A stretch of 64,000 nucleotides of DNA from Channallabes apus (GCA_030522415.1 CM060112.1:2725001-2789000); one strand, 5' to 3'. Shown: positions 46,740 through 58,616, counted from the stretch's first letter. Numbers and translations: made by a program. Notes: generated from the sequence alone by a model not told the origin.

Positions 46740-47520
46740 AACAAGGTAAGCATAGCAAGCATCATAAGCATGAAGTCTAACAAACCTAAGAGTTAACGTT
46801 ATACCACTAATTAACATGATGACATGAATAACTTAATCATACAGAGAGAACATTGTTGTATAATTTATCTTTTACCCGTTTCTCTTCATCTTCTTTTCTT
46901 TTATTTCTAACTTGGGCCCCTGACAGCTTTGGCCTTTTTCTCTCCATCGCTGTGTTTATACTTTATAATCGACGATTCGACAATCAGCAGATTTCCCCCA
47001 ACGCTGTCACTCACGACCAGAAGTCAAGACTAAACCACTTCACCTCCACAGCATCATCGCTTTTATTACCTGTTTAATATTAGCCATTTCACACAATTAA
47101 ATACATGAAAAAAAAGTGCAAATTACTGGTGTGTGTTTATAATATTTTGAATGAAATGTGCGTTATTTGTAAGAAAGTCAGGTAGACATGATTTAGGCCC
47201 CTTCATGTCCACTTCATTCGGGACTTCACTCAACTCCACCCTAAATAAAAACTTAGCAATTAACATTTCAATTTGCCAGTGAATTCATGTGCATAAATAA
47301 TACTATAACGTAAATAAATAAGAAAAACCAACACATGTAAACATTGATTAATTGACTGACTGATCCACTCTTTCGAACATGTTTTATTGTATAAATAAGC
47401 AAAAAAGGTTGAGACAATAAACGCAGGGGTAAAGTTACCATTTCAGAAGGTGAAAAACAAACTATCTAACCAACTACATGTACAGCAACCCTCCACAAAA
47501 ACGAACTAACTAACTAACTG
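46594..47520. other. Intergenic, TG microsatellite and unique AT-rich DNA
   Basis: (TG)n at 46699-46738. The rest shows no gene. Confidence 0.5.
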
Positions 47521-47540
47521 TACTGATTTTTGTATAACCA

Positions 47541-47590
47541 CCGGAAGAGGAAGTGCCGCCATGTTTCTTTACACCCGGACGCAGGTGAGT
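47541..47590 (+). promoter_or_regulatory. Possible cryptic promoter and short first exon
   Basis: Two ETS-type cores (CCGGAAG at 47541 and GAGGAAGTG at about 47547) adjoin a YY1-like GCCGCCATG whose ATG (47561) starts MFLYTRTQ and runs into a consensus donor CAG|GTGAGT at 47585. ETS plus YY1 motifs at a start codon are typical of TATA-less vertebrate promoters. No known protein begins this way to my knowledge. It may be an upstream alternative first exon of gabrg3, a non-coding transcript, or chance. Confidence 0.35.
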
Positions 47591-47627
47591 CCCGGCTGCG
47601 TTTCAGTGTCTGCGTTACTGCAATCAA

Positions 47628-47641
47628 CCACCAGAGGGCAG
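47628..47641 (+). promoter_or_regulatory. CTCF-like motif between gabra5 and gabrg3
   Basis: CCACCAGAGGGCAG matches the CTCF core at all 14 positions. It lies 2.2 kb upstream of the gabrg3 start codon and could separate the two receptor genes. Confidence 0.6.
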
Positions 47642-47838
47642 TGTGTCATGCCTGTGGCCTGAAGCTGAGCTTACACACTGGAGACGAGTTTTTATTTATT
47701 TATTTATTCATTTTAAAATGTATTCATTTATTTATCTATCGAAATTTTCTTCTCCTGTGCTTGAAATGTTTGATGTAAATTTTAGAGTTTGTGTTTGCAG
47801 AGCACTTTTTTTCTTCTTCTTTTTTTTCTTCCCCACAG

Positions 47839-47877
47839 GTTGTGTTGAGATCGAGCCATGTGTGGGCGAGAAGCTGA
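47839..47877 (+). other. Possible 39-bp exon downstream of the cryptic promoter
   Basis: A strong acceptor (T-rich tract then CCCCACAG) is followed by 39 bases and a GTAAGA donor. Joined to the first mini-exon it reads MFLYTRTQVVLRSSHVWARS and then a stop. Confidence is low; a (CA)n tract follows at once. Confidence 0.25.
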
Positions 47878-47884
47878 GTAAGAT

Positions 47885-47919
<35 letters not shown>

Positions 47920-48299
47920 CATATGAAGAAAAACAGCAGTAACCAGGGTCGCCACCTGTCTCTGTTTCCCTTGACTCCGCCTTTAATAACCGTATATTTA
48001 TACATCACATTCCCCTGGACATGTCAAGTCCTATTTCAGGCCACTTGTACATCATGTTAAATAGCAGCTACTGTGCTGTGTACTGTATACGCTTGTGTTT
48101 TTCTGAAAAGAGCGAAAATGGAGCTGTTGCGCTTCATCAAGAACGGTTAATAATAAACACACAAAAAAACAAAGCATTTAATGTGTAATTTCATTTAGAA
48201 TATTAAAACCTTCAAGGGTTCCCTGAGAGCATCTTCATCTTCTCAGTAAAAGACTAGTGGTTTTAGATCTTTTTCGTCAAACCACTATTGAAAAGTATG

Positions 48300-48830
48300 A
48301 AGTTGAACGCTACCATCAGTCCTGTGTCATGCCAGCGATAAATCATCCTGAGACGATTCATGTGTGAGGTCACTTCTCAGCCAAGTCAGCAGGCTCACTC
48401 CAAAGTTTTCCTAAGAACACAGCCATGAATAAAGAACGGTACAAAAACATCCTCCAAGAGCAACTTCTCCCAACCACCCAAGAACAGTTTGGTGATGAAC
48501 GATGCCTTTTCCAGCATGATGGAGCTCAGGGAAAAAACATCGCAATTTTAGGTCCATGACCAGGAAACTACACAGACATTAATACCATTGAGGACTTGTG
48601 GTCGACCCTCAAGAAGCAAACACAAAAACACACATTCTAAGAAGGAGAAGAGTGGGCTGAACCGTCAGTCAGGATGTGGATCAGAAGGTGATTGACAGCA
48701 TGTCAAGACAAACAGCAGAGGTCTTGAAAAAAAGGTCAACACCTTAAAAATTTACTTTTTGCATAAATTGAATGTAATTGTCAATAAAACCTTTGACATT
48801 TATGAAATGTTTGTAATTATACTTCAGTAG
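48300..48830 (+). pseudogene. Tc1/mariner-like transposase C-terminal fragment
   Basis: In the plus frames it reads GHFSAKSAGSLKVFPKNTAM, NKERYKNILQEQLLP, DERCLFQHDGAQGKN (second catalytic Asp), then a stop-broken NYTDINTIEDLWSTLKK, the equivalent of [12 protein letters not shown]. Several stops interrupt it and no terminal inverted repeats were found, so it is an old truncated relic. Confidence 0.75.
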
Positions 48831-49019
48831 ACCAGAGTAACATCTGGATCTAAAAACACTGAAGCAGCAGAACTTAATATTTGTGTCATTCTCAAGTCTG
48901 AAATGAAGAATGATGTATTTGTCATTTGTAAACGTTAATAAGAATCAATTCTACAGTTATATACATTATTATTCTGAATTGTGTTTATTTATTGTATTTA
49001 ATCAAATTGTGTCATCCTC

Positions 49020-49817
49020 AAAAATTTTTGGCCACGGCGATTAAAAAACGAGAGGGGGCGGGGCCTGTCGGGGGGCGTGTATAGGAAATAATAAGCCACG
49101 CCCTTTACACGTCAAAATACCAGCCCGCAGGTTTCCAAACAGGAATTCTCAGACGCCTAATGACGTCATGGTTCAGACTTCGACTCTCTGCTCTACAGAT
49201 TGTTTTTGTCCGTGTGAGAACAAACCTGCAGCTGTCAATCAAAACAACAGGAGTTCACATGTGTTTTGTTTCTTTGTGTGAGACGGTTAATGCTTATTTT
49301 GTATTTTTTGCTGTATTACTTTTGCTTGTTTGTTTGTTTGTTTTCTCCACTCCTTATTGTCGCCACCTGCCAGTCTCGTGCCAAGCCGTGTTTTTCAGTG
49401 GGCATGACGTAATGAGGAGAGGAAGTGGGCGGGGCTTATCGCGGGGCGCTCCTAGTCGGCAGGTCCGTCTTGTCGCCGCGCGCGCAGGAGTTGCGCGGTG
49501 CCTCGGCAGCACGCGCGCAACTTCCCCCGCACGCGCACCGCGCGCGCGCGCACACACACGCACACACACACAGAGACAGCTCCGGCAACTTTTACAGGAG
49601 GGTTTAAACACACACACACACACACACACACGGAATGCCTCTTTTGATTATTTTCTTCCTGGAGAAATAATACATCACGGTTCGGTTCGGGTTCGGTTCG
49701 GGTTCGGATCCCTGGCTGGAGCCTGGAAGGAAAAGGCTGAGCCACTTCATCATCATCATCATCTTTATCTTCATCATCCTCTTATCAGGATCCGCGGTGC
49801 AGCTCGGAATTATAATC
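49020..49817 (+). promoter_or_regulatory. gabrg3: CpG-rich promoter and 5' UTR region of gabrg3
   Basis: This block is much richer in GC and CpG than its surroundings, especially 49425-49560, with runs such as CGCGCGCGC and gggcggggc GC-box motifs (49065-49070 and 49428-49436). It ends at the gabrg3 start codon. CA tracts at 49541-49572 and 49607-49632 and a GGTTCGG-type repeat at 49679-49710 fall in the probable 5' UTR. No TATA box is seen near the ATG, so dispersed CpG-island initiation is the likely mode. The exact start site cannot be fixed from sequence alone. Confidence 0.6.
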
Positions 49818-49870
49818 ATGTCGGGCAAATTTCTGCTCCATGTCGTACTTCTGTCCGTGTTGCATGCATG
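49818..49870 (+). CDS. gabrg3: gabrg3 exon 1: signal peptide
   Basis: ATG at 49818 opens MSGKFLLHVVLLSVLHA and the exon breaks after two bases of the next codon at a strong donor (gtaagt). The peptide is a typical short hydrophobic signal sequence. Joined to the next exon it reads LSVLHACSQTLASEDEEYDD, comparable in layout to the human gamma3 N-terminus (LFSGLHARSRKVEEDEYED). The ATG was chosen because it is followed by a hydrophobic core and a phase-2 donor that fits the next exon. A long TG repeat begins right after the donor. Confidence 0.85.
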
Positions 49871-49874
49871 GTAA

Positions 49875-49910
<36 letters not shown>
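49871..49910. repeat. TG microsatellite at the gabrg3 exon 1 donor
   Basis: The (TG)n tract starts about 6 bases after the exon 1 splice donor. Confidence 0.9.
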
Positions 49911-50581
49911 CAGCAAAGAATAAAACCCTTTATTAATAGCTTTAAAGTTGCAGAAGCATCCTGAAAACTTCTCTGTTCCTGCGTGTGGCGCAGCTTCATC
50001 TCATCTCATCTCATCTCACCTCCTTCAGTCTCTTCTCCTCCTCTTCTCTCCCCCTGTGTTCTCTCCTCCTCTCCTCCTCTCCTCTCATTTCCTCTCCTCC
50101 TGACTCCTGATATCTTGACGTGTGATCTGCAGGGCTTCAGATGCTGCCTGAGTTTATTCATCTGCTTTTATTTCTCAGTAGCATGTTCTCCTCTAAGCCT
50201 GTAGCTCTGTACCTGTACACAGCATGAGACACACACTCCTCACACTCCTCACATCACCTGTCAGTGTGGAAAAGTCATTTCATACCAAAATTCATACCTC
50301 ATTTCTGCACCTCAGAAATGCCCATGATCACGTGCATAGTGTATCACAGAGTGTATCACAGAGTATCACACTCCAGTATGCATCACCAACAGCACCAGCA
50401 TCACCTCGGCTAAAGACATTCGCTTACTGATGTTTCTCTACACACTTTTCATTGCATTGCACCTATTTAGCTTATTAACCCGTTCAATCATAAAAATCAA
50501 TATCCTTTGAAGTGAAGTGAATTTGTATAACTCTTGACACTGGAGAGGGTTAACACTGCAAAATTCTTTATCACTGGGGTA

Positions 50582-50582
50582 T

Positions 50583-50647
<65 letters not shown>
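50582..50647. repeat. CT and TG microsatellites
   Basis: (CT)n passing into (TG)n in gabrg3 intron 1. A related interrupted TG tract at 51535-51591 shares the upstream words GAGGGTTAACA(C/T)TGCAAAATTCT, so the two are copies of one repeat. Confidence 0.85.
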
Positions 50648-51099
50648 ACACTGTATGAGTTCTTGCCTGGAAAATGTTTATATTATACAGTACAGAATAA
50701 GTCTAAAAAACCATGATACAATACGTAAAAAACAAAAGACCAAAACTACTTATGACATTAAATGTGTTTCATGATGTCTTTATAAATACAAAATCTAGCA
50801 AAAAGAAAATCAGAAGTATATTCTGAATGAAAGAAAAAATCCCCCCCCCCCTTTTTGTTGTTGCCTTTTTTGCATTGTTCATACAGGTTAGGAATGTTTC
50901 AGCTAAAATAAATAAATAAATAACTAAATGGAATAAATAAATCCAACATCCCAAAAATAAATAAAAAAATAAATAAACAAACAAAAATTGCAAAATTGGA
51001 GCAAAACTTTTTATTTTTTATTAAGTGCTATTTTGCTTTTATTTTATTTTTTATTCATGCTATTTAATTTAATTTATTTACTCATTTATGCTATCTCAG

Positions 51100-51290
51100 T
51101 GGTCTTACATTTGCAGCATTTGGCAGACGCCTTTATCCAGAGCGACTTACTGTTTATCTCATTATACACCTGAGCAGTTGAGGGTTAGGGCTCTTGCTCA
51201 AGGCCCCAACATGGGCAACTTGGTGGCGCTTGGGCTTGAACTCGAGACCTTCTGATCTGTAGTCCAATGTCTTAATGCCATTTATGGTTC
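51100..51290 (-). repeat. tRNA-derived SINE (family A), minus strand
   Basis: Minus strand: SINE body words (GGGGCCTTGAGCAAGAGCCC) and tail CTCTGGATAAAGGCGTCTGC. The head is diverged but has a B-box-like GAGTTCAAGCC. Confidence 0.8.
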
Positions 51291-51792
51291 ATTATAATTA
51301 AATAAATAAGAATTATTTTTTATTTATATTTGAAAATGAACAAGAACTCAGTCTAGAGAGCAGCAGAAATCAGCATACAGGTTTGTGTTAAATTACAGTC
51401 ATTGCTCTGAAGTGATTCCTACATAATTTACATTTTGATTTATTTATTAATTTTCCTTTTACTTTTTTCTTATAATTTTGGATACTTAGCAGAGCGGGTT
51501 AACATTGCAAAATTCTGTATCACTGGGGTATTGTGCGTGTGTGCTGTGTGTGTGTATGTGTGCTGTGTGTGTGTATGTGTGTGTGTGTTGTTCAGGCAAA
51601 AAGCTCAATTTAGGTTGTGAAATAATAATGAAGGATGAATAATGAATCGGTTTTGAATCCCCGACGTTCTGAGTCCATTTTAAGCACGATGCATCTGAAG
51701 GGTTATTTTTTATCTTTGTACATCTTTAACCTTAGTGTTTTGCCAAAGTGAGAGAAATCTATATCATTTTCAATGATCTGTAAAACGAACAC

Positions 51793-52110
51793 ATTATTCA
51801 CTCACTCATCATCTATACCGCTTAATCCTGTATACAGGGTCACGGGGGCCTGGAGCCTATCCCAGGAGACTAGGGCACGAGGCGGGGTACACCTGGGACA
51901 GGGTGCCAATACATCAGGGCAAGGAAAACATTTATTTATTCATCTATTTGTAAACATTTTAAAAAGGCAAAATAAATGTTGAAAATTTTTGTTTAATGCA
52001 ATTAAAGTTTGCATGTTCTTCCCGTGCTTGGTGGGTTTCCTCCGGGTTCTCCGGTTTCCTCCCACAGTCCAAAGACATGCAGATTAGGCTCATTGGCATC
52101 ACCCCATGCT
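51793..52110. repeat. Two SINE (family B) half copies in opposite orientation
   Basis: 51793-51925 is the tail half on the minus strand (CCTGGAGCCTATCCCAGGAG region). 52005-52110 is the middle part on the plus strand (TTTGCATGTTCTTCCCGTGC, TGGGTTTCCTCCGGGTTCTC). They suggest two insertions or an inversion. Confidence 0.75.
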
Positions 52111-52960
52111 ACTAATACAAATTAAAATGTTTTCTGTATAATAATAATACATTGTAAAAATACAAATTCAAATGTATGTTTTATTTTGTCATGTACACGA
52201 CTGTACACAGTATAATAATGCAGTCACATGCTTATACGACTGAGCGTCACCTAAAAATAAACTTTTATCTATGATGAACTTAATTGCACTGGAGAGTTCA
52301 ATTCAATTTAAAATAGAATTTTTCAATAAAAAGTCAAAAAAGAATAAGTATTTTAAAATGCTAAAAAATCTTAGCTAAAATTTACAATATTTATGAAAGT
52401 TAACAAAATAAAACAGACTTAAAATAGAAAGGTATAAAAACTCTCTGTAAACTCTGAGGTATAAACATGGAATAATATGTTGTTTCAGTATCACAGCAGC
52501 AGTCGCGTGTTTTCCTAATTTTTCTTTTCTCGTCCAGCCAGGCACAGATGGAGCGTGCTGAATGTTTTATGCTACACTCCAGATCTTTGGTGCATAAAAA
52601 CAGATAACAGCAGCTCCGGGTTTTTATTAATGCACTCGCCCTAATACGTTATGGTTTCTATAGTAACTGTTTGGTCACGAGTTGTTGTTTGGTGGACGCT
52701 CTGCTTTCTGGTGCTTTCTTGGTAACATGCGTTTTTATCTTATGATCTTATGAAGAGAGAGAATAAAGTGAGAGAAGGAACGTGTAGTGCTGCTCTAACA
52801 TAAGGCGAGGACACCTTCCCAACATGAAGCGTCTATAAGAAATATAACACAGTCGAGATGAAGAGCAACAAATCACTCTGGTGTGGTAACATGAACGCCG
52901 CCTTGCCGTTGATTGGTTTCCATAACATTTCTATAATAAGAGATGTGGTGTCTCCTGTAG

Positions 52961-53109
52961 TTCTCAAACCCTGGCGTCTGAAGACGAGGAGTACGACGAC
53001 GTGACCGTCAGTCAAATGCTGTCGCCGAAAAAGAGCGAGATGGACGCCACTCAGATCCTGAACAACCTCCTGAAGGAGTACGATAAGAAGCTCCGCCCCG
53101 ACATTGGAG
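52961..53109 (+). CDS. gabrg3: gabrg3 exon 2: N-terminus of mature gamma subunit
   Basis: The exon lies between acceptor tgtctcctgtag and donor gtgagt. It completes a Cys codon and reads SQTLASEDEEYDDVTVSQML, SPKKSEMDATQILNNLLKEY then DKKLRPDIG. The block ILNNLLKEYDKKLRPDIG is diagnostic of GABA-A gamma subunits (gamma3 ILNKLLREYDKKLRPDIG; gamma2 ILNNLLEGYDNKLRPDIG), and KEYDKKL fits gamma3 best. The exon ends one base into the next codon. The following family exon (V/IKPT...IYVNSIGPV) is not found before base 64000, so intron 2 is at least 10.9 kb. Confidence 0.92.
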
Positions 53110-54330
53110 GTGAGTCGACTTCACTACATCTCGCTTTCAGAGACGTTCCTCTAAAGGTTTCTCCGTTTAAATATTTACTCGTACATGTTTGATGTTTTCT
53201 GTTCTGATGTGCTTTAGGCAAGACTGGGGTCAGTTGTAGCGCTGGCAAAAGCACTCGTCATGTTTATGTTAACCGGTATTAGTCCAAAAAACAAATGGCG
53301 TTCGAGAACAGATGAAATAATTTGTTTGATTTGCATTTTAAGCGCTGAGGTTCACGCTAGCTTCATTCTCACATTAGGTTGGGCTGTTTCTGACCATCAG
53401 AAGTAACGTTTCCCGTCCAGAAAGCACTTTGAACAGTCTGACTCAGTGTCAGTTAGCATGGCTGATAGTGTTCACACTGCTAAGCCATTAAGCTTTTAGG
53501 CTAAGCATCAGGTTTCAAGATTTAACAAAATATACACTGTATTTCCATTTTTCTTGCTTGAGAAACGAAAACTTATGTCTTATACACACTGTCTGGCCAA
53601 AGATAAAAATCCACCTTTTCAGAAAGGTCAATTTACTGGGCTGCATCAAGCAAAGACAACAACTAAGGAGATTTGAAATGACTGAACTTGGTTAAAAACC
53701 CTTCAACACAATATCTAAACCTGGATGGATAAAATACTTAAACTCTTGGTGAAGATAAATGGTAAGAAATCAACAGTTTGTTATTAGGGAGCATAAAGAC
53801 TGGACTTTGGAGCGATGGGAAAAGGTCATGTGACCTGATAAGTCCAGACTGAGCCTATTCCAGAGTGATGGGTGTGTCAGGGTAAGAAGGGAAGCGCATG
53901 AAGCGATGCACCATCATGTATAGAGTCCACTGTACAAGTCCTCTGGAGACATAATGTGGTGTTCTGTCCTGACCTGATCCAGTAATATCTGAGCTCTAAC
54001 TCCAGCAGGGGCTTTAATAGGAAATCCTCCTGCGTATTCACATATTTATCCAATCAGCCCATCATTCATCAACTTAGAGTCAGCAAGAAACTGGTGAAGA
54101 GCTTCAGGAGCCTGAACAATGTATGACCTGATCATAATGACCGTGTGATGTCGTCCCGCCAACTCACAACATCAGGACGGCGTCGGTTGTTAAAGTTGGG
54201 GTGTTCAAGACTTGAACGGGATTGGGTGACGCTGAATGAACAACTTCAACACAACGTTGATATAAGAAATTACTTAAAGCATTAATGCCACTTAAAGCTC
54301 GATTACACAACACTGACTGCAGACTTTAAC
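53110..54330. other. gabrg3 intron 2, first part, no recognised element
   Basis: Loose Tc1-like words (about 53580-54250, for example CTGTCTGGCCAAAGATAAAA, and GGTGTTCAAGACTTGAACGG) suggest an ancient decayed transposon, but no frame survives. Confidence 0.35.
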
Positions 54331-54334
54331 CGTG

Positions 54335-54910
54335 GCCCGGGTGTCGTTTTGGCCCGGGTGTCGTTTTGGCCCAGGTGTTGTTCTGGCCCGGGTGTTGTTC
54401 TGGCCCAGGTGTTGCTTTGGCCCGGGTGTCGCTTTGGCCCGGGTGTCGTTTTGGCCCGGGTGTCGCTTTGGCCCGGGTGTCATTTTGGCCCGGGTGTTGT
54501 TCTGGCCCGGGTGTTGTTCTGGCTCGGGTGTTGCTTTGGCCCGGGTGTAGCTTTGGCCCGGGTGTTGTTCTGGCCCGGGTGTTGTTCTGGCCCGGGTGTT
54601 GCTTTGGCCCGGGTGTCATTTTGGCCCGGGTGTAGCTTTGGCCCGGGTGTCACTTTGGCCCGGGTGTCATTTTGGCCCGGGTGTTGTTCTGGCCCGGGTG
54701 TTGTTCTGGCTCGGGTGTTGCTTTGGCCCGGGTGTAGCTTTGGCCCAGGTGTTGTTTTGGCCCGGGTGTCGTTTTGGCCCGGGTGTTGTTCTGGCCCGGG
54801 TGTTGTTCTGGCCCGGGTGTCGCTTTGGCCCGGGTGTCGTTTTGGCCCGGGTGTCGTTTTGGCCCGGGTGTTGTTCTGGCCCGGGTGTTGTTCTGGCCCG
54901 GGTGTTGTTT
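54335..54910. repeat. 17-bp GC-rich VNTR
   Basis: About 33 tandem copies of TTTTGGCCCGGGTGTCG, with variants GTTGTTCT, GTAGCTTT and GGCTCGGG. Each unit carries the palindromic GGCCCGGG core. Because no unit contains a stop in either orientation and 17 is not a multiple of 3, several frames stay open (up to 207 codons), all artefacts. Confidence 0.97.
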
Positions 54911-54959
54911 TGAGTATTTCAGAAATGCAAACCTTGTTAATCAGAGAGTTTAGAGAACC

Positions 54960-56120
54960 GATATGTAACTGAAGTAACCATTCTGTATATCCACGCTGAA
55001 CAGAAAAGCATTTCAGAGTATATAGAATTGAGGTGGATGAGCTACAGCATCAGAGACGAGTCTGAAACTGCACCAGACACTGAAACTGGACTGAAAAGTA
55101 CCAGCTGAGCAGGTGTACAGGTCTTACTAATGAATAAACACTAATAAACTGTATATGAACTGATGACTATGTTGACGCTGGATGACCTCAGGTGTCTGAA
55201 TGACCTCAGGTGCGGTGATGTAGGTGTTGAACATCTCAGGTTCACACCTTCATCTCATCATAGTCCTCTTGCACGGCCTGGATTTGATCTGAATAGGTTA
55301 CATGGCAGATGCATTTTCCCCTGAAAGCAAAGGCTTAGAATTTAATTCATGTCAGTTGGTTAAATGTGATGGAATAGCAGTAAGCCTGGGGCGCTGCGTA
55401 CGCGGTGTGCGCTGTAGATTAAGGTGAACGAGGTGATATGAGCCATTTTTTTTTGCTCCGTCTGTGATACACTCACAGGACTCAGGGGCGCGACGTCATT
55501 CAGATCGGCTTTGTTTCTTGATTAGACCCCTTTTCTTGCTCGTACATTAACCCTCTGTCTGCTCTGAGGCTAATGCGCTTCTCATTACTGACTTTCAGAC
55601 TGGAAGGACCGTCGTTAGCACTTACGTGTGACGGCCTTTGTTGTTCAAGGCACATTCAGATGCTAACAAGGTTGAGTTTAAGGACCGTCTCATGGCTGCA
55701 GCTTTCGTAATATTGTCTAGCAAGTGATAAAAACACAAACATGTTCAACGTCGTTAGTCGTCTGTCCAGGAAAAATCAGGCTGTGAGCCGTCGTGCTGCA
55801 GTAATGGGCAGCGATTTCATTCCTATTAAAATGTAGATAAATTGTAGAATTAGTGCTGACGCGGAGCTTCTGTTGTGTCAGGCTGCATTTATTAAACTCT
55901 CAAATAAAAAACGTTTGCATTTGACCAGGTTTTGGAGACATATGTAGTGGACATCTGGTGTCAGATCTGCAACAGAGGCTCTGAGTGACGCCGCTGAGAC
56001 GTCTGAAGAAGAGAATGAAATAATTTAGTACTTATTAGAGCGCGCTATTTAGTGTTAGATTTACAGGAGCCGTGGATTTAGTATCTGTTTAGTACCTTTC
56101 AGTTTTTTTTGTGCATAGTT
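54960..56120. other. gabrg3 intron 2, largely unique
   Basis: No exon or element is recognised. 55240-55700 is repeat-free and could hold conserved non-coding sequence. An ATT microsatellite follows at 56125-56161. Confidence 0.35.
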
Positions 56121-56122
56121 AA

Positions 56123-56161
<39 letters not shown>

Positions 56162-56289
56162 TTAATCTTTTTAAATTGCTGTTTCCATAAACCTGTGATT
56201 TGCAGAGGTGCTGTTAAGGAAAATTAATCAACATCGTAATTCAGTTGCATCCTCGTGAAATCCTTCTAATCAGGTGAAGTGAAGGTTGA

Positions 56290-56423
56290 AGAGGTTTTCA
56301 GTGTGTGTGTGTATGTGTGTGTATATATAATGGCACCTGTTGTCATGGAGTTTATAGGATAAAGGGGAAAAATCCTCCAAACTAGGTCAATTTTCTGTCT
56401 TAACACTTCAAGTACAAAACAAC

Positions 56424-56454
<31 letters not shown>

Positions 56455-56830
56455 ACACACACGCACGCACAGGCAGGAGGGCATTCTATCAGCATCCAGC
56501 AGTCAGTAATTATGTGTGACACGGGGCACATTGGTGTTTAGGCGGTGATTCGTGGCCGTCGATGCGAGTTTTCCTCAAGCAGCAGGCGGAGATCAGGAGC
56601 GTCAGAACAAACCGTCTGTGCGTCTCAGTTCTCACACCGAGTGTGTCCTCTCTCAGCCAACAGCTGTGTGTGTAACACCACTCGTTTGTGTTAGTGCGAG
56701 ACGCCGAGATCAGAGACTGAGAGAGAGCGAGAGAGGGAGAGGGAGAGAGGGAGGGGGAGGAGAAGAAAGAGCATCAGACCGAGAGAAGGAGAGACGAGGC
56801 GATGGAGTGTGGGAGGGAGACGGATAAACA
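56290..56830. repeat. TG, CA and GA-rich microsatellite cluster
   Basis: (TG)n near 56300-56320, (CA)n at 56423-56466 and a purine-rich tract at 56715-56815. Confidence 0.85.
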
Positions 56831-57780
56831 GTCTGCACCAGGATCACTGTTTCAGGATGACAGTGCGGCTGAAAATCTTTTCCTTCATTCGGCGTTTGAT
56901 TATTAATTTCTCTTATTACATTATGAGCTTTTTATCCGTCATGAAGAGACGCTTTCCTGAATTTATGTCTCTTAATCTCTCACACAGATTATTCATAATT
57001 ATTCGTAATGGCATATTAACAGTAAAAGACCATTTATTTATTGATTCATTTATTTATTCATTTATTACAACATAGACATTTTGTTTAGAATGTCCTAGAA
57101 TAGAGGAATGAGACAAAAAGCAAATATAAAATGTAAAAGTCCGAGTATATACATATGAATTAATTTGTGTTATTATAATTAATATGCAGCGGTAAAGAAG
57201 GTGCAGGACTTTAAGTACTTAGGGTCTACGGACCAGGGCCCGGTTTCTCGATAACGCACACTATTCGCGCGCTAAGAAGACTCTTAAGATATATCTTACG
57301 TTAAGTGATAACTTTTCTAAGTGTGTTTCTCGAACTGTCTCTTAGGAGTCTTCTTAAGTCGCTGCCTCTTACGTCCGACGTTACGCGGCGCTGTCTACAG
57401 TGAAGGTCCTGAATTAGCGGACATCGGTGGCTCAGGAATCGATTTTTCACTCCTTTTGCATGACAGCGTTAAGAAAGACGGCACTTTCTATACAAATTAA
57501 ACATAGCACTAAATTCTTTTAATAGCGTTTATTTCGACATGTGTTAACTTAACAATAACATGTCATAATAGACAAATATATAAATTAAATCACCAAACTG
57601 TCGCTAATATTTTCATGTAACCTGTGGCGGTGAAACAAACCGGGTATCCAATCATAGTTGATGGACAAACAGCTGATAACACTCTTCACCAGCTTCAGGA
57701 ACAATGTGAAGTGTCAGTTGTTGGGGTTGTATAGCGCACTTATGGAATGAATACGATGAGATGACAGAGTGGAGGTTTAA

Positions 57781-58616
57781 TACCCCTATCTCACACGCGG
57801 GGCCGTAAGTGCGGTTCATTATGATTCGGCGCGAGTTTTGGTGCTGTTATTACGTTTCCATTTTACCACACAAAAAAAATAAACATGTTTAACATGTGGA
57901 AGCTCGCGGACCTTGCAGACCTTCGCGGACCGTCGGGCGGCCACTCGAGGCGGATCACGATGCCTAATACCCCTCTCTCACCTGTGTGGTGCCTAATACC
58001 CCTCTCTCACCTGTGTGGTGCCTAATACCCCTCTCTCACCTGTGTGGTGTCTAATACCCCTCTCTCACCTGTGTGGTGCCTAATACCCCTCTCTCACCTG
58101 TGTGGTGCCTAATACCCCTCTCTCACCTGTGTGGTGCCTAATACCCCTCTCTCACCTGTGTGGTGTCTAATACCCCTCTCTCACCTGTGTGGTGCCTAAT
58201 ACCCCTCTCTCACCTGTGTGGTGTCTAATACCCCTCTCTCACCTGTGTGGTGTCTAATACCCCTCTCTCACCTGTGTGGTGCCTAATACCCCTCTCTCAC
58301 CTGTGTGGTGCCTAATACCCCTCTCTCACCTGTGTGGTGCCTAATACCCCTCTCTCACCTGTGTGGTGCCTAATACCCCTCTCTCACCTGTGTGGCCGGA
58401 CTCATCTCCGTGAGCTGCCGCGATTGCCCACGACGTTCCTTTAACGTTCCGCGACGTTCTGCAAAGTCTGCAAGCTTCCGCGAGGACCAGCAAAAAAATT
58501 AAACGTTGAATTTTTCACGCGGAAAGATGGAAACGTAATCACAGCGCAAAAACTCGGGGTGAATCATGATCAAGCCTACGGCCACAGCGCGAGACCGTGC
58601 AGGTGAGATAGGGGTA
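57781..58616. mobile_element. 836-bp foldback-type element with ~190-bp inverted arms and TAA target duplication
   Basis: TACCCCTATCTCAC at the left and GTGAGATAGGGGTA at the right are perfect inverses, flanked by TAA on both sides (57778-57780 and 58617-58619), the PIF/Harbinger preference. The arms stay similar when inverted for roughly 190 bp (shared GTTATTACGTTTCC / GTGATTACGTTTCC words). Between the arms lies the 29-bp minisatellite. No coding sequence is seen. Confidence 0.75.
57966..58393. repeat. 29-bp minisatellite derived from the transposon end
   Basis: About 15 nearly identical copies of TAATACCCCTCTCTCACCTG + TGTGGTGCC. The only common variant is GTGCC versus GTGTC. The first 17 bases repeat the TAA target site plus the terminus of the surrounding element with one change. 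Confidence 0.93.

Noticed and set aside
49160..49936. 258-codon ORF spanning the gabrg3 promoter, exon 1 and intron
   Set aside because: It is in a different frame from the gabrg3 start, covers CA and TG tracts and has no domain; the signal-peptide frame with a phased donor is the real one.
53580..54250. Possible additional Tc1-like transposon
   Set aside because: Only loose word similarity; no inverted ends or transposase frame could be confirmed.
54326..54972. Several overlapping ORFs up to 207 codons (ARVSFWPGC repeats)
   Set aside because: Artefact of the 17-bp VNTR, which is open in several frames on both strands.
57966..58393. Regular 29-bp repeats resembling a CRISPR array
   Set aside because: The units are contiguous with no unique spacers and the context is a vertebrate intron, so it is a minisatellite.
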